DNA of 64,000 nucleotides from CAWDVH01 sp963805705 (GCA_963805705.1 CAWDVH010000005.1:1-64000), one strand, 5' to 3'. Counted from the first letter of the stretch, positions 1-9,633 are shown. The notes: generated by a model not told the origin, from the sequence alone. A program made the numbers and translations.

Positions 1-80
1 ATGCCTTTACCATACGGCCGGTGATAGGACACGGGAATACCCTGGTTCGACGGGGGTGCGCCGCCGTCCAGACTCGGGCC

Positions 81-748
81 ATGAACATCCCGCTCGACGG
101 GTCGCCTGCCTCTGGCGTGGCCATCGTTACCGGAAGGTCCCTGCGGGGTTGGCCGGGCGACAATCCGTGTGCTGGCGGCCCGGGGCTACGCGGTCGTCGT
201 CAACTACCTCCACGACCGGCGTGCGGCGAGTGGCCGTCGAAGCGATCCTCGGCGGTAACAACGAGGCCGTGACCATCCCCGCCGACGTCGCCGAGACCTG
301 GACGTGCAGAGGCTGTTCGCCGAGACGATCGCAGTATTCGGAGGCGTCGACGTCGTGGTCCACACTCTCGGCCGCCCGGTCGCCGCGACTTGTGGCCGAT
401 TTCGATCTCGACGTGTTCGACGCGCTGGTCCGGGTCACACCCGGGCCGCGTTCATCGTCAACCGGGAGGCGGCCCGTCAGAACGGCGGCGCCATCGTCAA
501 TCTGACCAGCTCAGTGGTGATCATCCCTGCCGCGGACGGCCTACGCAGCGACCAAAGCCGCCACGGAGGTGCTCACCCGGGCACTCGCACTCGACCTCCG
601 TGAGCGCGACATCAGTAACGCGGTCTCGCTCGAAGTGGGCACGCCGTGCGCACCGGACCGGTCGCCCGACGCGCGTACCTGCTCGCCGCGTGGCCACCGC
701 CGTACTGGCCACGTGCTCCGGGTCGACGATCCGGGACATGCTCCCTGA
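81..748 (+). pseudogene. Broken short-chain dehydrogenase/reductase (SDR)
   Basis: Pieces of one SDR protein lie in all three plus-strand frames in the right order. They begin with a VAIVTG-type nucleotide-binding start, then RVLAARGYAVVVNYLHD, LFAETIAVFGGVDVVVHTLG, NGGAIVNLTSS, a KAATEVLTRALALDLRERDI helix region and a C-terminal stretch ending GHVLRVDDP before a stop. At least four frame changes are needed, so no functional enzyme can be made. The family comprises NAD(P)-dependent oxidoreductases of about 250 residues, which fits the span. The partner substrate cannot be inferred. Confidence 0.75.
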
Positions 749-1086
749 CTACGCGCTACGACGGAAAGGCATTGCCTGAACGCAGTGGCACGCTCCTGCG
801 CCAGCTGCCTCCGCTTGGCCAGCCTGTTCGCATGGGCTGCAGACCGGGCTCATCTGGCCTTGACCACGTCCGGGCAGGCCAGTTGCTGGAACTGCCGGGG
901 GCCGGCGCGGGCGCGGCCTGCTGCCCGGCTTGGCCGAGCCAATGCGATACCCCGATATCGGTAGGATTCTCGCGCGTCCGGGATCCCCAGCCCGCGGGCC
1001 GTTTCCGCAGGTAGTGGTGGGGAATCGCAGCCGGGGGATTACGCCGTCGGGCACAAAACCGTAAGCCTGCTGATGTGCCTGCCCGG
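749..1086. other. Intergenic, no gene recognised
   Basis: Between the SDR remnant and the convergent hydrolase gene I see no reading frame with family resemblance on either strand. The open frames here look like antisense shadows of high-GC sequence. Confidence 0.5.
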
Positions 1087-1940
1087 TTAGGACGGGAACT
1101 GGGTGGATGCCGCGGTCAACAGCGTGTACCGGTTGCCGTAGTCGGGGTACTTCGCGAGCATGACGTCGATGACCTCGGGCGGCGTGCTGGACTTGGCCAC
1201 CGTCTGGTCGAAGTCCTCGATGTAGCGGCGTGACTGGTCGAGCACGCGGATGGCGTTGTCGTCGGGCGCGCCGGGATCCTTGTGCCCGGTGATGATCGTG
1301 GACGGTTTGAGGGCGGCCACCGCGTCCAGGGACCCGAGCCACGTCTTGCGTTGTCCGGCGTGGAGGCCCGGAGCCACATGTGGATGTTGTTGTAGGCGAT
1401 GTCCCCGGAGCAGATGGTCTGGGTGTCCGGCACGTGCGCGATCGTGGCGAGCACGCCGTCGGCCCCGCCGATCGTGTGGAACACGACGGGGTGACCTTCC
1501 AGGTCGAACTCCTGCGAACTGGTCAAGGCGGGCACAGTGTGGGACTGCGCGATCTGCCCGGGGAACCGGGAGTTCCAGTTCGCCATGACCTTGGGAGTGG
1601 TCTGAGCGCGGGCGTCGTCGACGACCTGCTGGTCGCAGGCCACCAGCTGGGCGCCGGGGAAGGCGTCCAGCACCAGTCCCGCCCCGAAGAAGTGGTCGGC
1701 GTGACCGTGGGTTACGAAGATCAGGCTGGGTTGCTTACCGGTGTTCTGCACCCACGCCGCCAGCCGCTGTCCTTCGCTCGTGGTGAGCAACGCGTCGACG
1801 AGGACGGCGTCGTGGTCGCCGGAGATCAGCGTTGAGGTGCTGGCTGGCCACGTGGCCGGGATGCGGTCATCCCATCCCGGGCCACCTGGTATCGGTTTGT
1901 ATCCGCTGTTGAAAACGTCGATGGACAGTGAGCTGGCCAT
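1087..1940 (-). pseudogene. Metallo-beta-lactamase-fold hydrolase, single frameshift
   Basis: The product would be an MBL-fold hydrolase of about 284 residues. It starts at an ATG at 1940 (MASSLSIDVF) and carries the metal motif H78-G-H80-A-D82-H83, then a GGADGVL segment and a late TGHKDPGAPDD segment supplying another metal ligand. The frame is lost near 1346-1350: upstream it reads TPDNARR, downstream it must shift by one base to read KTWLGSLDAV. One missing base restores the protein, so this is either recent inactivation or a sequencing error. It resembles the SoxH/quorum-quenching-like group; the substrate is unknown. It lies downstream of the VOC gene on the same strand. Confidence 0.8.
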
Positions 1941-2025
1941 GCTGACTCCTTCACTCAATGGACGGTGGTCCCGCGCGCCGCGATGTGGCCACCCGGCAAG
2001 CCGGCGCCGATGACGTCGTGGTCGC

Positions 2026-2649
2026 TCACGTCGGCAGTTCCGTCCCGGCCTGCTCCGCCACCATGTACCGGGCGTACCAGTCGGGCCAGTTCGCGTCGGC
2101 CTGCCCGATGCGCTTCTCGTGCTCACCGTGAGCGACCGACGCTCGCCGCATCGCGCTCGCCAGATCGCTGGCGGAAGCGAACGAGGTCGACGCGGAGTCG
2201 ATCCGCCCGGGCAGGCGGGTGCTGATCTCCTGGAGCAGCCAGCCGTTGCCGTCGGGGTCGCTGAACGTGGCGAACGAGCCGTAGCTGGCGTGATCGGGCG
2301 CGGGACCGCTGACCTGGCCGGGCGCGCCGCCGGGCTGGAACTGAGCGCCCGGCGTCCCGGCGTGAAAGACCTCACTGATCTTCGCCCCGAGCGCGGCGAG
2401 TTCTTTGCGTGCCGCGTCGATGTCGGGGACGACCAGGTACAGGCCCTCCGCTGAGCCCGGTGCGGCCGACGTGATGTTGGTGCCGAATTGGATCGAGCAC
2501 CCTGAGCCGGGCGGCGTGAACTGAACGACCCGGAAGCCGTTGTCGAAGGGGAAGTCAGCGTCGAGCCTCCACCCCAGCCCCTGGTAGAAGTCCTTAGCCC
2601 GGTCCACGTCGGCGACGGGCACCACCACGACCTCCAGTTTCATGTCCAC
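2026..2649 (-). CDS. VOC (glyoxalase/bleomycin-resistance fold) protein
   Basis: A 207-residue protein with one VOC domain at about residues 3-145. It opens with LEVVVVPVADVDRAKDFYQGLGWRL, the usual first beta-alpha unit with 'vadvdrAkdFY', and closes with FSDPDGNGWLLQE, which carries the last metal-ligand Glu. A C-terminal helical tail of about 60 residues (ISTRLPGRID to the end) is extra to the fold. The GTG start at 2649 is preceded by AAAGGAG at 8-nt spacing. VOC proteins bind a divalent metal and act as isomerases, dioxygenases or drug-binding proteins; no substrate is assignable. It is transcribed toward the frameshifted MBL gene and probably belongs to the same minus-strand unit. Confidence 0.85.
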   Translation of the reverse strand: MDMKLEVVVVPVADVDRAKDFYQGLGWRLDADFPFDNGFRVVQFTPPGSGCSIQFGTNITSAAPGSAEGLYLVVPDIDAARKELAALGAKISEVFHAGTPGAQFQPGGAPGQVSGPAPDHASYGSFATFSDPDGNGWLLQEISTRLPGRIDSASTSFASASDLASAMRRASVAHGEHEKRIGQADANWPDWYARYMVAEQAGTELPT

Positions 2650-2791
2650 GACCCGAACTCCTTTCCGTTAGATGAATAGCCCGTGTGCGTGCCACCGGAT
2701 GAGGATCACGCTGTCAGCTACAGAGGCCGGCCGTACCCGTGGAGACCCTGGCCTGGGCCCTGGTCCGGTCTCACTCGGACCTGGAACGTGG

Positions 2792-3127
2792 TCACGCCCG
2801 GACCCGGACGGTGCTGTCGGCCACCTGCACTTGGTGCACGTTGAGCGGCCGGGCGGCAGGGCCGCTGACCACAGCCCCCGTGGTGACGTCGAATTCCGAG
2901 CCGTGGCACTGGCACATGATCATCGTCCCGGTGAGCAAGCCGCCGGACAGCGGGCACGGGTCGCCGGGGCAGGTGCAGAGATCGTCGAACGCGTACAGAC
3001 GGTCGCCGACGTGCGCAACAGAGATCCGGAGTTTGCGGTCGCTCAGGTAGAACGGGACGACGAAGCCGTCGGGGATCGCGTCGTCTGGCCCGACTTCGCG
3101 GAAGGCGTCAGCGGTGAGCTCGGTCAT
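2792..3127 (-). CDS. Rieske-type [2Fe-2S] protein with altered first ligand motif
   Basis: A 111-residue stand-alone Rieske ferredoxin-like domain. The second cluster box is normal (C72-Q-C-H75-GSEFD), but the first box reads C51-T-C53-P where the usual form is C-x-H, so one His ligand position holds Cys. The C-terminal part (TTGAVVSGPAARPLNVHQVQV) is typical of ferredoxin subunits. It lies 27 bp downstream of the GMC oxidoreductase on the same strand and is likely co-transcribed, suggesting a role in electron transfer with that enzyme. Such proteins are cytoplasmic; no signal peptide is seen. The family call is solid, but the redox properties of the CxC form are open. Confidence 0.85.
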   Translation of the reverse strand: MTELTADAFREVGPDDAIPDGFVVPFYLSDRKLRISVAHVGDRLYAFDDLCTCPGDPCPLSGGLLTGTMIMCQCHGSEFDVTTGAVVSGPAARPLNVHQVQVADSTVRVRA

Positions 3128-3154
3128 CGAATCGCTCCTTGTCCGGGCGCTGGT

Positions 3155-4888
3155 TCAGTAGGGGTATTCGGGGATGACGTCGGACTGCCTGGCGTCGAGC
3201 CGCAGCTCGCCCGGAGCGCCGGCGGGCACGGCGGGGCGGTGCGGCCTGATCGGGTTGACGCGTTCGTAGCCGGAACCCAGCGGCGGCCTGGCGTCTGGCT
3301 CGGTCTTGTTCGGCCACAGCGACATCGCCCGCTCGACCAGGGCCGTGATGGTCAGTGACGGGTTCACCCCCGGGTTGGCCGGCATGACGCTTCCGTCCAT
3401 GACGTGCAGCCCCGGCTGGCCGAACACACGCAGGTAAGGATCGACGGCGCCGCTGTCGCCGCTCTCACCGATCGGGATCCCGCCGACGAAGTGCGCCGAG
3501 GCGCCGCGGTTGATGATCTCGAAGAGCAGCGCGCCTTCGCGGCTGCCCATCTTCTCGGCCAGCCGGCTGACGAACTTCTCGACGACCGGGATGTGCACCG
3601 CGGGCGGCGCGCCGGCGCCGGGCCGGCTCCGCAGCCGGTCGTCGTCCCAGTACAGCTCAATGGAGGTGTCCGTGGTCTGCGAGCACAGCATGATGACGGT
3701 CCGCTCGGACCAGTGGCGTGCGTCGTCGAAACCCAGGACCCGGCCCGGGTGCTCGACCAGGTCCTTGACAAACGAAGTCGTCGGATGCTTCTGCGCACCG
3801 TCGCGGTGCTCGTTCACCAGATAGGCGAACAGGTCACTGCCCACCCCCCAGTAGACCGGCTCGATGCTGGTCACGGGGTCGGGCCAGACGCTGGAGGTGA
3901 TCGATACCGATCCCGGCGTGAGCCGGATCTTCTCCGGGTCCCGCTCCCACTCCTCATGGGTCCTGGTGACCGCCAGAAGCTGCTCGGAGTTCGTCCGGGC
4001 CCGCTGCCCGAGCTGGCCGGACAGGCCGGTCAGGCGGCCGGTGTGCTGCATGTGGTGCAGGAGCTTGGCTGAGCCGTACGCGTGCGCGGCGACGATGACC
4101 TGTTCCGCGGTGTAGGTGTGGTGGTGGAGGTGCTCGGCCCGCTGGGTCCAGCCGGGATGGCGGGCACGGACCTCGAACCCGCCTCCGGCGAGCGGTGCGA
4201 GGTCATACACCTCGTGCAGCTCGCGGACCTCGGCGCCGAGTCTCTCGGCCAGGTAGAGATAGTTGGTCGTCAGCTTGTTCTTTGCGTTGTGCCCGCAGCC
4301 GTTGTTGCAGTTGCCGCACGATATGCATCCGGTCCGCCGGGGTCCGGCGCCGCCGAAGTACGGGTCCTCAGCCTCGACGCCGGGGCGGCCGAAGTAGACC
4401 CCCACCGGGGTTTTGTTGAACGTCTCCCCCCGGCCCATCTCGGTCGCGACGTCCTTCATGTAGCGGTCCACATCGGTGGGCAGGTACGGGTAGCGCACGA
4501 CGCCGAGCATCCGGCTGGCCTGGTCGATGTAAGGGGCCAGCTCGCCGGCCCAGTCCGTGATGCCCGCCCACTCCGGCGCGTCGAAGAACTTCCGCGGCGG
4601 GACATACAGCGTGTTGCCGTAGACATGCGAGCCGCCGCCCACGCCCGCACCGCACAGGACGAGCACGTCGTCGAGGTACTCGATCCTCTGGATTCCGTAC
4701 AACTCGGCGGCCGGGAACCACAAGAATCCCGGCAGGTCCCACTGGGTCTTCGGGATGTCTTTGTCCTTCCAACGCCTGCCGGACTCCAGGACACCGACCC
4801 GGTAACCCTTTTCCGCGGCCCGCAGCGCGGCGACGCTTCCGCCGAACCCCGAGCCGATGATCAGCACGTCGTAGTCGAAGCCCGCCAT
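3155..4888 (-). CDS. GMC-family FAD oxidoreductase, cholesterol-oxidase (ChoD)-like
   Basis: A 577-residue flavoprotein. It has an N-terminal FAD dinucleotide motif G12-S-G14-F-G-G17, the second GMC signature around CGAGVGGGSHVYGNTL (about residues 79-95) and a Cys-rich segment GCISCGNCNNGCGHNAKN near residue 190, as in the ChoD group. The C-terminal substrate/FAD region has ASAHFVGGIPIG and DGSVMPANPGVNPSLTITAL, with the His/Asn pair expected at the active site. Length and motif order match mycobacterial ChoD-type proteins (about 578 residues) better than secreted Streptomyces cholesterol oxidases. It probably oxidises a 3-beta-hydroxysteroid or other alcohol using FAD. The start is an ATG at 4888. 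The downstream partner is the Rieske gene. Confidence 0.88.
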   Translation of the reverse strand: MAGFDYDVLIIGSGFGGSVAALRAAEKGYRVGVLESGRRWKDKDIPKTQWDLPGFLWFPAAELYGIQRIEYLDDVLVLCGAGVGGGSHVYGNTLYVPPRKFFDAPEWAGITDWAGELAPYIDQASRMLGVVRYPYLPTDVDRYMKDVATEMGRGETFNKTPVGVYFGRPGVEAEDPYFGGAGPRRTGCISCGNCNNGCGHNAKNKLTTNYLYLAERLGAEVRELHEVYDLAPLAGGGFEVRARHPGWTQRAEHLHHHTYTAEQVIVAAHAYGSAKLLHHMQHTGRLTGLSGQLGQRARTNSEQLLAVTRTHEEWERDPEKIRLTPGSVSITSSVWPDPVTSIEPVYWGVGSDLFAYLVNEHRDGAQKHPTTSFVKDLVEHPGRVLGFDDARHWSERTVIMLCSQTTDTSIELYWDDDRLRSRPGAGAPPAVHIPVVEKFVSRLAEKMGSREGALLFEIINRGASAHFVGGIPIGESGDSGAVDPYLRVFGQPGLHVMDGSVMPANPGVNPSLTITALVERAMSLWPNKTEPDARPPLGSGYERVNPIRPHRPAVPAGAPGELRLDARQSDVIPEYPY

Positions 4889-5077
4889 GAGCTCTGTCCT
4901 CTCTGGTCGTTGCCGCTGGCTGGGTTACTGTCGCGCCGGGGTGGTCAGGAGGCCGGCGAGGCGCTGGGCTCCGCCGAGCGGAGGGGACGATGATGGTCAG
5001 CCCCGAGACCTGGCCCCGCCGGCTCCCGACCCGGCCGGCGCTCTGCACCGGCGGTTGCAGTCCGCTGGCCCAGCCGG

Positions 5078-6685
5078 TTATCCGGCGGCCCAGAACCCGC
5101 AGTGGTGCGCGGCGGCGAAGTTCGTCTCGACCGTGGACTGCATCGGTACGAGCGACAGCACCCTGGTCCCGTTGAACCCCGGCCAGGGCAGCGCGGCCGA
5201 CGACGGGTTGCCGGTCCCGGCGAAGCTGGCCCAGTCCGTCCGCATACTGGCCGCGAGCGCCTGCTGGCCGGGGTTAAGCACGACCGGCATGTTCGGCAGG
5301 TCGAATAGATACGGGAGTTCTGCCCCGTGCGTCGCCTGGCCCAGGCCGAATCCCGGCGCGGCGTCGTCGTTGAACTGGTAGGCGTAGGTCGGGACGCCGC
5401 GCGCGGCGGTCCAGCGGTCCACCTGCAGGGCCGGGCACGCGAAGCTCGCGTCCGAGACGGCGAGGCCGAAGACCTCGTCCGGCCTCGTCGGGTCGGCGCT
5501 GAGCGGGTACACGGCCGCGATCGCCGCGGCCCGAGCGGGTGACACGCCCAGGGCCTGGGCAATGTCAGCCTCGTAGGTTGCCTCGCTGCCGTCCAGCGGC
5601 GCGGCCAGCGGTATATTCGTCCCCTGGCTCACGGTCAGCTTCAGGCCGTCGACGAAGAGCAGTTCCTCGTCGTGGGTGATGCCGTTGATGACCGGCACCC
5701 GGGCGAACTGCCCGCGGGCCAGCGCCGCCCCGATCGGCTGGGGCAGCACCGCGCCGTCGACGACACCGGGAATCTCGACGCCGAACTTGTTGACCAGGTC
5801 ACTGACCGGCACGTTGCGCAGGCACGCCGCGCTCTGGCCCGGGCAGCCGACGGCCGTGGCGAACGTCTCGCCGGCCGTCTCGGCCGTGGCCAGCGGCCGC
5901 TGGTTCAGCGCGAACGTGCCGCTTTGCACGATCGCCCGCTGGAACAGCCCGCGGGCGCCGGGCGAAACCAGCTGGGCCAGGACCGACAGGCCCCCGGCTG
6001 ACTGGCCCGCGATGGTCACGTTGCGCGGATCGCCGCCGAATCGCGCGATGTTGCGCTGGACCCAGCGCAGCGCCGCCTGCTGGTCCATCAGCCCGTAGTT
6101 GCCGGCCGCGCCGTGGGAGGCGAGCGCCGGGTGCGCGAGGAACCCGAGCGCGCCGAGCCGGTAGTTGATCGTGACGACGACCGTGCCGTCCGCCGCGAGC
6201 TTGGTGCCGTCGTAGTTGCGGGCGCCGTCCTGGACCAGGCCGCCGCCGTGGATCCACACCAGCACCGGCCTGCCACCGCCACTGTGGTCGTGCAGCGCCG
6301 GGGTGTAGACGTTCAGGTAGAGGCAGTCCTCGCTGATCTTCCCGGGCGGGAGGAGCGGGTTGCCGGTCAGTGCCTGCGGGCAGCTCGGCCCGAACTGTGT
6401 CGCGTCCCGGACTCCCGACCAGGACGCCGGCGGCCGCGGTGGCCGCCACCGCAGCTTCCCCGTCGGCGGCGCCGCGTAAGGCAGCCCCAGGAAGGAATCC
6501 ACCCCCGCGACGTCGGCACCACGGACAAGACCGCCATCAGTACGCGCAATCGGGCTGGCACTGCCTGACCCGGAAGACGCGACCGCGCCACCGGCGCTAG
6601 CCGCGAGGACAGCTGCGGCGACGCTTACTGCCGAGACTGCGGACAACGCAGCCCGGCGCAGACGCCGCGAACGGGTTACCTTCAT
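5078..6685 (-). CDS. Secreted type-B carboxylesterase
   Basis: A 535-residue alpha/beta hydrolase. Residues 1-37 form a signal peptide: basic KVTRSRRLRR, a hydrophobic Ala/Val core, then cleavage near AVASS. The mature part has the type-B landmarks: SEDCLYLNVYTP at about 118-129, the oxyanion HGGG at 146-149, the nucleophile elbow GQS229AGG, an acidic residue in THDEELL (340/341) and the catalytic His453 in ATHGAELPYLF. It would hydrolyse carboxylic esters outside the membrane. It lies upstream of the GMC gene on the same strand with a gap of about 190 bp, so shared regulation is possible but not shown. Confidence 0.9.
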   Translation of the reverse strand: MKVTRSRRLRRAALSAVSAVSVAAAVLAASAGGAVASSGSGSASPIARTDGGLVRGADVAGVDSFLGLPYAAPPTGKLRWRPPRPPASWSGVRDATQFGPSCPQALTGNPLLPPGKISEDCLYLNVYTPALHDHSGGGRPVLVWIHGGGLVQDGARNYDGTKLAADGTVVVTINYRLGALGFLAHPALASHGAAGNYGLMDQQAALRWVQRNIARFGGDPRNVTIAGQSAGGLSVLAQLVSPGARGLFQRAIVQSGTFALNQRPLATAETAGETFATAVGCPGQSAACLRNVPVSDLVNKFGVEIPGVVDGAVLPQPIGAALARGQFARVPVINGITHDEELLFVDGLKLTVSQGTNIPLAAPLDGSEATYEADIAQALGVSPARAAAIAAVYPLSADPTRPDEVFGLAVSDASFACPALQVDRWTAARGVPTYAYQFNDDAAPGFGLGQATHGAELPYLFDLPNMPVVLNPGQQALAASMRTDWASFAGTGNPSSAALPWPGFNGTRVLSLVPMQSTVETNFAAAHHCGFWAAG

Positions 6686-6955
6686 GCTCGTTCACCCCTT
6701 GGATCTCGTTCCGAAGCCGTTCCGGCCATTCCTTCCGGTTCTTCGGCCCGGTCGCCATCAACGATCGCGGTCCGCGTGAGCAATCGAACCCGTCTAAACC
6801 CTGGGCTGCCCACGGGCCGGACCCTGGTGGTCCCTGGGCCCCGCAGCCGGGGAAGCGCACACCAGGGCATCCCGCCAGGGTTTCCACGGGTGTGATCCGC
6901 CGCCCCGGGGGCGACCCTTTTACCAGGTCCAGCCCGAGTATGGAGGAGGCCAGCG

Positions 6956-7786
6956 ATGACTGAGGTGTACCGGACGCTGCGGGTCGCCCCGGCCGGCCCA
7001 GGTGTGCTGAGCGTGGTGATCGACGCGCCGCCGATGAACCTGATCGGGCCGGAGCTGGTGCGCGACCTGGTCGCCCTGTTCGGCGTGCTGGAATCCGGCC
7101 GCGACATCCGGGTCATGGTGCTGGAGAGCGCTGACCCGGAGTACTTCGTGCCGCACGTCGACCTCACCAAGGTCGCGGAGTACACCGCCGAGGCGGCCAA
7201 GGCGGGCGGCGCCGGCGACGCGTCGCTGGGCATGCTGTGGCACAAGCTCAGCGAGCTGCCGGTGGTGACGATCGCCAAGCTCCGTGGCCGGGCCCGTGGC
7301 GCGGGCAGCGAGCTGGCGCTGGCGTGCGACATGCGGTTCGCCGCCCGGGAGAACGCCATCCTGGGGCAGATCGAGGCCGGTACAGGCGCGCTCCCGGGCG
7401 CTGGGGCGATGCAGCACCTGGCCCGGCTGCTAGGGCGGGGCCGGGCCATGGAGGCGATCCTGGGCGCGGACGACTTCGACGCCGAGACGGCCGAACGGTA
7501 CGGCTGGATCAACCGCGCCCTGCCCGACGCCGAGCTGGACGCGTTCTGCGCCCGGCTCGCCCGGCGCATCGCCTCGTTCCCCGCCGAGGGGGTGCTCACC
7601 GCCAAGCAGGTGCTCAACGCGGTGACCATGCCCGCCGCGGACGCGATCCGCGCCGACGCCATCCGGTTCCGCCAGCTCGTCGCCGCCGACGCCGCCCAGG
7701 CTCGCACGGCTGCCCTGTTCGCCCAGGGCCTGCAGACCCGCGGCCCGCTCGAACTCGACCTCGGCGACCGCCTCGGATCCCTCTGA
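6956..7786 (+). CDS. Enoyl-CoA hydratase/isomerase family protein
   Basis: A 276-residue crotonase-fold protein with GGAGGAGG just upstream of its ATG. The oxyanion-hole region reads RGRARGAGSELALACDMRFA at about 110-130, and a second active-site loop GQIEAGTGALPGAG follows, with Glu residues in positions compatible with hydratase or isomerase chemistry. The C-terminal helices (AEGVLTAKQVLNAVTMPAADAIRAD) fit CoA-binding crotonases. Members act on acyl-CoA thioesters in fatty-acid or side-chain degradation. It diverges from the secreted esterase, and no other beta-oxidation gene is adjacent, so the pathway is uncertain. Confidence 0.88.
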   Translation: MTEVYRTLRVAPAGPGVLSVVIDAPPMNLIGPELVRDLVALFGVLESGRDIRVMVLESADPEYFVPHVDLTKVAEYTAEAAKAGGAGDASLGMLWHKLSELPVVTIAKLRGRARGAGSELALACDMRFAARENAILGQIEAGTGALPGAGAMQHLARLLGRGRAMEAILGADDFDAETAERYGWINRALPDAELDAFCARLARRIASFPAEGVLTAKQVLNAVTMPAADAIRADAIRFRQLVAADAAQARTAALFAQGLQTRGPLELDLGDRLGSL

Positions 7787-7829
7787 CCGGCGAGCAGACC
7801 CGCGGGCTGACCACGACAGGAGACCTGCC

Positions 7830-8354
7830 ATGCGCATCAGGAAGAACCCGTTGACCCCGCTCGCGGCGGTCGCAGCTGGCCTGCTGGCCGGGGCCGTGGG
7901 TACCGCCGGCCTGGATACCGTCCACTACCTCAAGTACCGTCACGCAGGTGGGACGGATAGCCCGCTGGCCTGGGAGTTCGCGCCGGTCGAGAGCTGGGAG
8001 ACGGCTCCTGACCCGGGGCTGGTGGCTAAGCGCCTGCTTGAGGGCTTCACCCAGCGCAAGATCCCAGACCGTCTGGCCTGGCTGACCAGCACCATCGCTC
8101 ACTGGGCGTACGGATCGGCGGCGGGTGCGGCCTACGGCATCGTGGCCGGGTCACAGCGCACGCCGTATCCCTGGTACGGCGTGCCCTTCGGCGCTGCGGT
8201 GTTCGCCAACGACTACGTCGCCCTGCCGGCCGCCGGGCTCTACAAGCCGATCTGGGAGTACGACGCCACGACCCTGGCCTGGGATCTCAGCGCCCACCTG
8301 GCCTACGGCGCGGGCACCGGAACCACGTTCTGGCTGCTGACCAGAGCCGTATAG
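7830..8354 (+). CDS. Conserved hypothetical membrane-associated protein
   Basis: A 174-residue protein. It begins with a basic patch and a hydrophobic helix (LTPLAAVAAGLLAGAVGTAGL, residues 10-30) and has further hydrophobic stretches: IAHWAYGSAAGAAYGIVAG, YGVPFGAAVFANDYVALPAAGLY and LSAHLAYGAGTGTTFWLL. The repeated His/Tyr/Gly membrane pattern is reminiscent of YagU/DUF1440-type inner-membrane proteins, but I cannot confirm that. AGGAG stands 7 nt before the ATG. It follows the crotonase gene by 43 bp and is probably co-transcribed with it. Confidence 0.7.
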   Translation: MRIRKNPLTPLAAVAAGLLAGAVGTAGLDTVHYLKYRHAGGTDSPLAWEFAPVESWETAPDPGLVAKRLLEGFTQRKIPDRLAWLTSTIAHWAYGSAAGAAYGIVAGSQRTPYPWYGVPFGAAVFANDYVALPAAGLYKPIWEYDATTLAWDLSAHLAYGAGTGTTFWLLTRAV

Positions 8355-8606
8355 GCCGCTAGGGGGTCCGCGGTAACGACCTGCCTGATCAGCTCATAGA
8401 TCGCCATACCGAGGACTGACAGTGGCGACTGCCTCGACCGTGTCCTGGATCAGCGAGTCGCGGCAGCCTCTGGCCAGGTCGGGCCATGCCACATCGTTGC
8501 CCGGCACAGACAAGGGTACGGACCAGGGATGTCACGGGTGCGACACGTCCGCGTGATTCTGATCATGAGACATATGACCGTGCATGTTGGTAACTGGGAG
8601 GCCGGC

Positions 8607-9203
8607 ATGACCACTCCTTTGTCCAGGGACATCGGCGACCAGCTCGGCCGGATCGGCCGGCACTGGGGCTGGCTGCTGTTCTTCGGGATCCTCATGGTGG
8701 CGGCGGGGGTGGCCGCGGTCGCCTGGCCCGGGCCGACCGTGGTGGTCCTGGCCATCCTGTTCGGCATCCAGATCCTCGTGTCCGGCATCTTCTCGTTCAT
8801 CGGCGCGTTCGCCGCCGACGAGTCCGGCGGGATGCGGGTGTGGAATGTGATACTCGGGCTGCTTGGCATCGTGATCGGGCTGTACGCCGTCCGGCACATC
8901 ATCGTCTCGGTGGTCGCGCTGGCCCTGCTCATCGGGATCTACTGGGTGGCCTACGGGATCGCGCAGATCTACGCCGCGATAGCCAACCGTGAGCTGCCGC
9001 ATCGCGGCTGGATGGGCTTTATCGGGGCGCTCAGCGTGGTCGCCGGGATCATCGTGATCGCGTGGCCGGGGCCGTCGCTGGTCACCCTGGCCATCGTGCT
9101 CGGCGTCTGGCTGATCATCTACGGCGTCATGGAGATCGCGCTGGCGTTCCAGGTGCGCTCGGCCATCAGCCACGTCCGGCACGCCGTCACCAGCCCCGCC
9201 TGA
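8607..9203 (+). CDS. HdeD/DUF308-like membrane protein
   Basis: A 198-residue integral membrane protein with six predicted helices in two similar halves. Each half contains an AWPGP turn (AAVAWPGPTVVVLAILFGIQILVSG and IVIAWPGPSLVTLAIVLGVWLIIYG), the hallmark of the HdeD/DUF308 family linked to acid and envelope stress. The ATG at 8607 is chosen because GGGAGG lies 5 nt upstream and the first helix begins about 20 residues in; an in-frame start at 8529 would add an unlikely Arg-rich leader. It stands alone, ahead of the first tRNA-like repeat. Confidence 0.85.
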   Translation: MTTPLSRDIGDQLGRIGRHWGWLLFFGILMVAAGVAAVAWPGPTVVVLAILFGIQILVSGIFSFIGAFAADESGGMRVWNVILGLLGIVIGLYAVRHIIVSVVALALLIGIYWVAYGIAQIYAAIANRELPHRGWMGFIGALSVVAGIIVIAWPGPSLVTLAIVLGVWLIIYGVMEIALAFQVRSAISHVRHAVTSPA

Positions 9204-9299
9204 TCTGCCCAGCGGACAGCCCAGCAATTCCGCCGCTTGACCCCCGTTGGCTAATCTGCTTAACCAAAGTGCTGCTTCCGGCCGTGGCCGAGTCCTGAC

Positions 9300-9442
9300 T
9301 TAGTGCTGGTCGCCGAGGGCCCGGCCTCGCCGCCCGGGGCTGTTTGAACTGGAGGTGAGCGGCCGCCGCCCTGGTGGGTGATCTGGATTAGGTTGCCGCA
9401 GGTGTCGTCGAGCACGGCCGTGGTCACCGGGCCCATGGCGGC
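9300..9442 (-). pseudogene. C-terminal remnant of a VOC protein
   Basis: Read on the minus strand, one frame gives AMGPVTTAVLDDTCGNLIQI, the standard last strand of many VOC proteins ('avldDtcGNLiqi'). Upstream sequence does not continue the fold in frame. Only about 45 codons remain, with no start codon or ribosome binding site, so this is a gene fragment. Confidence 0.6.
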
Positions 9443-9633
9443 GGCTGATGGTCACGAAGGTGAGCAGCCGCTGCCGGCGGCCAGCTGCGCGGCGAGCCGG
9501 GGCGAGCCAGTGACTAGCCAAGTGACAACGTGTTCAGACGGCGCCAGACTCACCCGGACGCAGTCAGACAGTTCGGTCAGCCTGACCTGCCGGTATCCGA
9601 CGCAGCGCGACGTAGCCGGACGGAATCGGCGTG

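Noticed and set aside
749..1342. Long minus-strand open frame over the MBL 3' end
   Set aside because: It is an Arg/Pro-rich shadow of the MBL gene in another frame.
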